Positions 58,101 to 64,000 of a DNA stretch of 64,000 nucleotides are shown here, piece by piece. Source of the stretch: Arion vulgaris. Lineage: Eukaryota > Mollusca > Gastropoda > Stylommatophora > Arionidae. The first letter of the stretch is position 1, and the number at the start of each line of letters is the position of its first letter. The stretch is from the NCBI GenBank assembly GCA_020796225.1, contig CM036753.1, positions 78,389,441-78,453,440 on the forward strand. Reading direction: 5' to 3'. Both the position numbers and the translations under genes were made by a program. Under the pieces are notes generated by a model that saw only the letters and a list, made by a program, of their open reading frames with translations, had not been told where the DNA came from and did not search any database.

Positions 58101-58394
58101 CAAAAGTTCAGAAACAAATAAACAATTTTACTTTAAAACACAATTATCAACCGTGAACACAGATTAAAATATTAATGTTAAAAATTGCAAATAAACATGA
58201 TATGCTATATCTTTCACAGATACTAAAAAAACTATTTCAACTGATATTTTATTTTATGATGTTTATATAACAGAGATCAGATAGTGACCAAGAAAAGGAT
58301 ACAATGAGGGAGTAGACAAAACTTTGAGAATGAGAAGGATAATGTTCCACATAAAACTCACTATTATATCTTGGTCTTCACATGACATTTAATG

Positions 58395-58850
58395 CACTCT
58401 CTTATGCTTTTTTAACCCTGATTGAGCATAGGCTCTCAACCAACTTATGCCAAGTCTTTCTATCTTAAATTATCTCTTGCAGTTCCTACCAGCTCTTCCA
58501 TATATCATTAGTCTCCGTCTTCAAATATCTTCTCTGTGTACTTTTAGGCTTTCCTCTCTTTTGTTTTCCCTGTGGTTTCCAGGAAAGGGCCCTTTTTGTT
58601 ATATGTGTCTTGGGATTTTTCAAGGTGTGTCTTGTACAGCATCAGCGCTTCTCTTCTCCTTTTGGTTCACTTGGATCTGTCTTGTTCTCCAAAAGCTCCT
58701 CATTTGTGACCCTATTATACATTCTTAGTCCCTTTATTCTGCAGTCACCAGTTGATGAATGTTTGAAGTTTATGCATTATTATTTTAGTCGTTCTCCATG
58801 TTTCGGACTCATACAACAGAAATTCTTTAATGCTTAATGTACTGCAGAAA
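58395..58850 (-). mobile_element. LINE 3' end, family M, minus strand
   Basis: The plus strand TAGGCTCTCAACCAACTTAT, GCCAAGTCTTTCTATC and TTTTCCCTGTGGTTTCCAG mirrors family M. The stretch TAGTCGTTCTCCATGTTTCG at 58788 extends further into the element than other copies. Confidence 0.6.
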
Positions 58851-59089
58851 GGTAAAAGTACAGTAGTTCCTCACTTAACAATGAACATCCCCGTTTGTTG
58901 CTGAAGAGGGATCACCTCAGACAGACAGGCCATGTTGTTGCTACATCTGATGATCCTATCCAAAAATAACTGCAGTGCACCAAACTCATCAGGTAAAAAT
59001 GAGCAGCTGAAGAATGGGCAAATGCTTCAAAGACTCACTTGTTTCTTTCTATACTAGCTTTCCAGTTCCACTCATTACTAACTTTTCTA

Positions 59090-59320
59090 GTTCCCTTCTT
59101 TACTAAGTTTGTTTATTTCTACAGTTTAAGTTCTCATACTAACTTTCTCTAGTTCCTTCATTACTAACTTTCTAGTTTTTCTATACCAGTTCCAGTTCAC
59201 TCAACTTTTTCTAGTTCCCTTCTTTACTAATGTTCTCAGTTTATTTCTTACTAGGCTTTCCAGTTCCATTCATTCTATTTTAGTTCCTTCATAACTTCAG
59301 TTCTACACTTAGTTATTACA
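59090..59320. repeat. Degenerate tandem repeat (TTTCTAGTTCC-rich)
   Basis: CTAGTTCC, TTACTAACTTT and TTTATTTCTAC recur irregularly with many small gaps. The unit cannot be fixed by eye. Confidence 0.5.
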
Positions 59321-59325
59321 TTCTG

Positions 59326-59850
59326 AACAAGATATCTGATATTGAAATTGGATGATATTAAAGATCTGAACCAGATATATGATGTTAAAATTGGTTATAT
59401 TAAAGATCTGAACCAGATATATGATGTTAAAATTGGATGATATTAAAGATCTGAACCAGATATATGATGTTAAAATTGGATATTAAAGATCTGAACCAGA
59501 TATATGATGTTAAAATTGGATGATATTAAAGATCTGAACCATATATCTGATGTTAAAATTGGATGATATTAAAGATCTGAACCAGATATATGATGTTAAA
59601 ATTGGATGATATTAAAGATCTGAACCAGATATATGATGTTAAAATTGGTTATATTAAAGATCTGAACCAGATATATGATGTTAAAATTGGATATTAAAGA
59701 TCTGAACCAGATATATGATGTTAAAATTGGATGATATTAAAGATCTGAACCAGATATATGATGTTAAAATTGGATGATATTAAAGATCTGAACCAGATAT
59801 CTGATGTTAAAATTGGATGATAGTAAAGATCTAAACCAGATATTTCGTGC
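59326..59850. repeat. Minisatellite, 43-bp unit, about 12.5 copies
   Basis: The unit is GATATTAAAGATCTGAACCA then GATATATGATGTTAAAATTG and GAT. A few copies lack four bases (TGAT) at one junction, and that variant recurs at regular spacing (59387, 59470, 59642, 59685), suggesting a higher-order unit. Confidence 0.92.
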
Positions 59851-60123
59851 AAGAATTGGATGGACTGAAAGATCTTAATAGATATCTTTTATAAGAATTA
59901 GATAAATAGAACAAGCTATCTGGTGTTTTAGTTGGATAGAACTGAACGATTTTGGAAAATATTAGAAACATAGTATAGGACATTTCTTTCCACATTCAAT
60001 TATATTCATATAATTTTCTGAATATAGTCTTTAAAAATGAGAATAGTATTGATGACAATATCATGAGTAAATTTATATATTTCATTCACTAAATATAAAC
60101 AATAGAATGGTTAATTCAAAATA

Positions 60124-60278
60124 TTATTTTGGTCTTGACAGTTCAAGCTTAGGCCTAATTTTAGTTTTAATTCGAATGTTGGTTATTTCCTGGACATGTC
60201 TTCTGTGCTCACTGGTACTGTCCTCCAATCTCTTTTGAGATCTTAGCAGCATCTCTGTAGCAAAGTCTTTAATGCTGG
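60124..60278 (-). CDS. Last exon of an unidentified gene (likely coiled coil)
   Basis: After acceptor TTTTGAATAATTTAG the minus strand encodes SIKDFATEMLLRSQKRLED, then STSEHRRHVQEITNIRIK and TKIRPKLELSRPK, with stop TAA at 60126-60124. It is charged, heptad-like and ends in a basic tail. Its first two bases complete the codon left by the exon at 60870, so the two exons join in frame as ...PKIQ-T-SIKDF. I do not recognise the protein. The S-I-K-x-F-A-x-E-M-L-x-R-S-Q-x-R style could fit small LRR-family ciliary proteins (LRRC46-like is one possibility), but that is a guess. Confidence 0.6.
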
Positions 60279-60869
60279 CTAAATTATTCAAAACAAAAAA
60301 TTAGATATGATTAAAAATGGAACTGGATACAAATGTGAAAGAACTGATACTATTGACATGTTCTAAAAATGTTAGAAAAAATTTGAATTCTCAAAAAAGT
60401 GAATCTTTTGTATATATTTTCCCCTCACCATTCTTTATTATGTTTTCATTGTTTGTGTTTGTTTTTATCAACCACGTTAACCACTCTTTGTGATCTATGT
60501 GATTTGCACAGAGAGCGTGAGTATATTCCAACCCATTAGACTTCTGTGGCATGTAGGACAGACACATTCGAATTTCGGTCAAAGTGTATGTATATTATCC
60601 AACAGGACACATATTTATAAAGAATAATTTAAGCTTTTATAAATAGAAAAACCCCACTTTAAAGTACCACATCTGGAGTTATAATATAGCATGGTATCAG
60701 ATCTGATTGGTCATAGGGAGGCCATCAGAGCTCACTCGTACCATTTAACAAATTAAAAAACAGCAGTTTTGACTAAAAACAAATAAAACTCAAAGAAATC
60801 AAATATAGAATAAGTCAAGAGGCGGTGTAACATAGTAGTGAAAGAAACTAATCGTGCTGATCAGCTTAC
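60279..60869 (-). other. Intron of the unidentified gene
   Basis: It lies between donor CAAA|GTAAGC and acceptor AATTTAG. AT-rich. A segment at 60455-60600 (ATCAACCACGTTAACCACTC, ACTTCTGTGGCATGTAGG) resembles 55380-55500 and the S3 5'-region layout. It may be a further repeat family. Confidence 0.5.
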
Positions 60870-61111
60870 TTTGAATTTTAGGAAGCTGTTTATATGCCAT
60901 GCCGTGAAGGTCACCTGATTGAACATTCCCATTACTGCTTGCAATAACCATGCTGTCATCATCCTCTTTTTCTTCATCATCCTCTTCATTATTTTCATCA
61001 TCATCATCATCACTTATTTCACAATCAATGCCAGCTTGGATTTTTTCTCTTGAAGAAACATCAACATAGTCAAGTTGCTTCAGTTTGGGTAAAGCTTTTA
61101 TCATATTGGTC
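60870..61111 (-). CDS. Internal exon: possible LRR C-cap plus acidic tract
   Basis: A 242-nt exon lies between acceptor TTTCTTGATAG and donor GTAAGC. It encodes TNMIKALPKLKQLDYVDVSS, REKIQAGIDCEIS, then an acidic run of about 22 residues (mostly D and E), and SNGNVQSGDLHGMAYKQLPK. The K-A-L-P-K-L-K-x-L-D-x-x-x-V-S-x-x-E start is like the cap after the last leucine-rich repeat in several cytoskeletal and ciliary proteins. The repeats themselves would be in upstream exons outside the window. The phases at both ends are consistent with the exon at 60124. The fold-back mariner lies in the next upstream intron. Confidence 0.6.
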
Positions 61112-61455
61112 CTATCAAGAAACAAGTGAAATAAGGAAACCCAATATAAGTGCAAAGTATCAAACTTGTCTAGATATGAGATGATTAAAATACATGATTC
61201 TTGATCTGTAAAATACACAAAATACAGGAACTTGTACATAGTATGTAATAGTATTGCTATTATAAAGATTGTGTTGTATAATGTTGTACATTGAAAGCTA
61301 CAGAGATGTGGTTTTACAGAAGAATGCTGAAAATTCCATGGACATCAATGAAAAACAAATGATGAGGTTTTAAAACAGGCCTGTCCACAAAGAAACCTTA
61401 TAAAAACCGTATCAAAAGAATAATAATCAGACAATCAATAGGTCCTTTGAACATA

Positions 61456-62636
61456 CGAGGGGAAGTCAATAAGTAAGCCACAAATGGCTGTACAAAAATA
61501 ACTAAACATGATAACAACTTGAAACCAGTTTATTTTTATACATACATTGTTCCTTTATTTCTCAACATAATTTCCACCAACATTGATGCACTTATCCCAT
61601 CGTTTTATCAATCCTCCCAAACCGGCTGCATAGAACTGCGGGCTCTGTTTTCTAAACCACGTTTTCACTTCACATTCAACCGGCGTCATTGCGAAATGTC
61701 TCCGCCAAGGTGGGTTTTCAGTGGACCAAAAAGGTGGAAATCGTTAGGAGCTAAGTCGGGACTGTAAGGTTGATGTTCCAGAACTTTCCAACGTAGTTGG
61801 TTAATTTTCTCCTGAAGAAATTTTCAATTGAAGAAAGTGTGCTCAATGTGGGTACCCAGACAATTGAAGGAGGAACACAAAATGAACCGATATGGCCTGT
61901 CCTTGCGTCATCTCTGTCGATACGAAGATGAAGGAGAAGATATGCTGAACAGGATTGTTCCTGAGGATGAATCATGGGTGCATCACTACCAGCCCGAATC
62001 AAAGCGTGCTTCAATACAGTGGAAACATCTTTCTTCGCCTTGTGTCAAAAATTCAAGGTTAGCCATCAGCAGGACAGTCATGCTGACGGTGTTCTGGGAT
62101 TGTCAAGGAGTGCTTTAACCAATTTCAAGAAGAAGGGTGACAATGTGAATTCTGAATCGTACTGTGAAGTTCTATCGATGCTTCATGATGCAATTAAAAA
62201 AAAACGCCAAGGACTGCTGACTACAGGAGTGTTGCTTCTTCATGACAATGCCAGACCACATACGGCTCGATTAACTCTGGAGAAAATTAACCAACTACGG
62301 TGGAAAGTTCTGGAACATCAACCTTACAGTCCCGACTTAGCCCTTAACGATTTCCACCTTTTGGTCCACGGAAAACCCACCTTGGCGGGAGACATTTCGC
62401 GAATGACGCGAAGTTGAATGTGAAGTGAAACGTGGTTTAGAAAACAGAGCCCGCAGTTCTATGCAGCCGGTTTGGGAGGATTGATAAAACGATGGGATAA
62501 GTGTATCAATGTTGGTGGAAATTATGTTGAGAAATAAAGGAACAATGTATGTATAAAAATAAACTGGTTTCAAGTTGTTATCATGTTTAGTTATTTTTGT
62601 ACAGCCATTTGTGGCTTACTTATTGACTTCCCCTCG
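61456..62636. mobile_element. Fold-back mariner with 357-bp inverted arms
   Basis: The element is flanked by TA at 61454-61455 and 62637-62638. Its left arm (61456-61812) is a near-perfect reverse complement of the right arm (62279-62636). Termini are CGAGGGGAAGTCAATAAGTA on both sides. By eye the outer 220 bases differ at about two positions, and the inner part at under ten. Mariner inverted repeats are normally about 30 bp. Here the arms also include the transposase 3' coding end, so the left end is an inverted copy of the right. The 466-bp centre (61813-62278) keeps the middle of the transposase gene. Confidence 0.93.
61828..62537 (+). pseudogene. Mariner transposase remnant (DD34D), N-terminus missing
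   Basis: In order: WVPRQLKEEHK, the first catalytic aspartate in RIVPEDESWVHHY, ESKRASIQWKH, TVMLTVFWDCQGVL, then a frame change near 62112, NFKKKGDNVNSESYCEVLSM, the second aspartate in LLHDNARPHTARLTL, and YSPDLALNDFHLL with the third aspartate 34 residues later. This is the DD34D mariner signature. After another frame change the end reads QFYAAGLGGLIKRWDKCI and NVGGNYVEK, with TAA at 62535. The DNA-binding N-terminal half is absent, replaced by the inverted arm. Two frameshifts and the missing half make it inactive. The apparent ATG at 61828 is not a true start. Confidence 0.9.
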
Positions 62637-62649
62637 TATAATGCGAAGT

Positions 62650-63135
62650 ATCCGAAGAGGTGGTTAAGAACATTTGGTGACAACAGGTCACCATGAACAA
62701 AAATATAGCACTGTACAACACAATCTTTCTCCCAACATTATGCTATCAGTGCCAAACCTGGATGTTGACATCAAATGAAAGAAAGAAACTAGTCATGGCA
62801 GAGATGAAGTGTCTGCGCAGAATGCTGGGAGTATCAAGAAGAGACCTGTTTAGAAATGAAGACATTAGGAAAAAAGTGGGTACAACTTCATCAAGAAACA
62901 ACAAATTGAATAGTTCGGCAACATAAGCAGATTATCAACAGACAGTGCGCATCAAAGAGCAATGTTACTCTGATACAGTGGATACAAAACAAAAGGCTGT
63001 CCATGAAAAGATGGTCCTCAGAAATAAAAGAGGCAGTGAAAAACACATTTTATGAAGCGCACACAAAAAAAAAACCCATTCTAGAAATCTCTTCTTATCC
63101 TGACACTGTGAGGCAAAACAGGATTAGAGGGAATA
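62650..63135 (+). mobile_element. RTE-like LINE 3' part, family A
   Basis: It reads MNKNIALYNTIFLPTLCYQC, QTWMLTSNERKKLVMAEMKC, LRRMLGVSRRDLFRNEDIRK, then degraded frames with a RNLFLS-like end at 63095. It begins 14 bases after the mariner target site. Confidence 0.8.
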
Positions 63136-63344
63136 AAGTATCGCTATTGTAAAATTTCAACAGCAGCCATTTTGAAGAAAGGAAAAGCAAATTCAATCAC
63201 ATTTTCTCCAATATATTATAGAGCAGAAGAGGGGAGTTAGAGAAATAGAGAGAAAGAGATAGATAGATTTGGGTTTGAGGACACACATGTACAGTGGCAC
63301 ATTTAGAACTTTGCTGCAGGTGTAATTAAAAATAATTTGTATTA

Positions 63345-63545
63345 TATAAAAATACAATTTTCCCACAGCCTTATCAGACATTTGAGCATGAAGTCACTTC
63401 ACATTTCTATGCCCTAGTGTGCAGGTGTAGGAGGGCCAATTTTTTTCCTCACATGTGAAACATTGAGTGTGGAATTTAAAACACAATCATCTTTGGTCCA
63501 GGTCAACGTATAGATTAACGTTTATGCATTGCGCTAATCCGTCCC
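63345..63545 (-). repeat. S8 SINE
   Basis: The plus strand TTTTCCCACAGCCTTATCAG, GTGCAGGTGTAGGAGGGCC and a head region ending GTTTATGCATTGCGCTAATC correspond to 38030-38225. Confidence 0.6.
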
Positions 63546-63822
63546 ACACTTTATATCATACCAGCATGACTTGTTTATGCAGTGAGCTGATAACTTTTCT
63601 ATAAATGTATAAACACCCACATTCTAAAATAGGCTTTAACAATGGTATCAGTGTCTTAGCTGGTATAAAATGCTTGTCTTCTAGTAATGTGTGTGGTAAT
63701 TAAATGTCTTAACTACTGAACAGAACACATTTTATTAACTTCTACCAAACGTTGTTTGAAGTTATCAGGAATATTTCCTCATGATTATTTAGTTCCATCT
63801 TCGTCTGCATTCACCCGCTATG

Positions 63823-64000
63823 AATTCTTCTTCTTCGAACGCTCCATATCGACCACTTGTCAACCACTCTGTGTGGTTTGTATGTGATCTGAGCCTAAGA
63901 GCGATTGTACATTGTGCCAGTTATGCGCCTACAAGTAGGCCAGCACATCTGATTTCTCCATTGCTTTTTAGTTCCTAGGGTAGCATCCCTAGTGCCTACA
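63823..64000 (-). repeat. S3 SINE, cut by the window edge
   Basis: The reversed tail GAATTCTTCTTCTTCGAACG is followed by CGACCACTTGTCAACCACTC, CGCCTACAAGTAGGCCAGC and AGGGTAGCATCCCTAGTGCC at the edge. Confidence 0.8.

Larger units (their letters stand above)
61112..64000 (-). other. Upstream intron of the unidentified gene (partial)
   Basis: No further exon is seen to the right edge. It holds the fold-back mariner (61456), a family A LINE tail (62650), an S8 SINE (63345) and an S3 SINE cut by the window edge (63823). I see nothing in 61112-61453. Confidence 0.45.

Overview
This is an AT-rich, low gene density window from an animal nuclear genome. There are no operons or bacterial signals. 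Coding sequence appears as short exons with GT/AG splice sites separated by kilobases of repeats. The mobile-element mix is tRNA-derived SINEs, RTE-like LINE 3' ends, an I/Nimb-like LINE with an RNase H domain, a Penelope-like GIY-YIG domain and a mariner. It fits a lophotrochozoan invertebrate, possibly a gastropod mollusc, but that is inference with low confidence.

Two host genes can be supported, both on the minus strand. (1) The 5' part of a nicotinamide/nicotinate mononucleotide adenylyltransferase (NMNAT1-like, NAD synthesis). It has four exons at 48772-48694, 46232-46144, 39340-39273 and 10415-10273. Introns are about 2.5, 6.8 and 28.9 kb, plus a fourth intron that leaves the window at its left edge. 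Splice phases join in frame across all four exons. The later exons, with the C-terminal half of the enzyme, lie outside the window. Exon 2 carries an in-frame TGA, which a downstream in-frame acceptor would remove. Decayed copies of the exon 2 start lie beside it, and an inverted degenerate copy of exon 4 lies at 12.85 kb. (2) The last two exons (61111-60870 and 60278-60124) of an unidentified acidic protein with a possible leucine-rich-repeat cap followed by a likely coiled coil.

Nearly everything else is repeat. I use local labels for the SINE-like families. S1: head GGTCTCTGTGGCTAAGTGG. S2: tRNA-like head and a TCAATCAA tail. S3: head GGTGTGGTGCTGGGGC and a GAAGAAG tail. S4: tail AACGCAAAGAAGAAG. 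S5: head GCCGCTGTAGCGTAGTTG. S6: head GGGCGTCTGTAGCTTAA. S7: head with a GGGTTCAATTCC B box and an A-rich tail. S8: a third tRNA-like family. Among LINEs, a long I/Nimb-like copy lies at 13.1-15.7 kb (minus) with relics at 29.2, 41.5 and 47.2-48.3 kb. A second RT relic lies at 42.7-44.5 kb. Many further pieces keep only the last few hundred bases of RTE-like elements. A Penelope-like fragment is at 18.6-19.1 kb, a TA-flanked MITE at 20.7 kb and a hairpin repeat at 20.0 kb. At 61.5-62.6 kb is a fold-back mariner whose left end is an inverted copy of its own right end.

There are also at least eight minisatellite arrays (near 8.5, 24-25, 25.7-26.1, 32.8-33.5, 35, 50.8, 57-57.9 and 59.3-59.8 kb) and long TA tracts. 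Nested insertions give relative ages: S5 is younger than S6 (36.4 kb), a LINE is younger than S1 (11.7 kb), and S3 is younger than an I-like relic (47.8 kb). Boundaries of repeats were judged by eye and are good to roughly 10-30 bases unless a target-site duplication fixes them.
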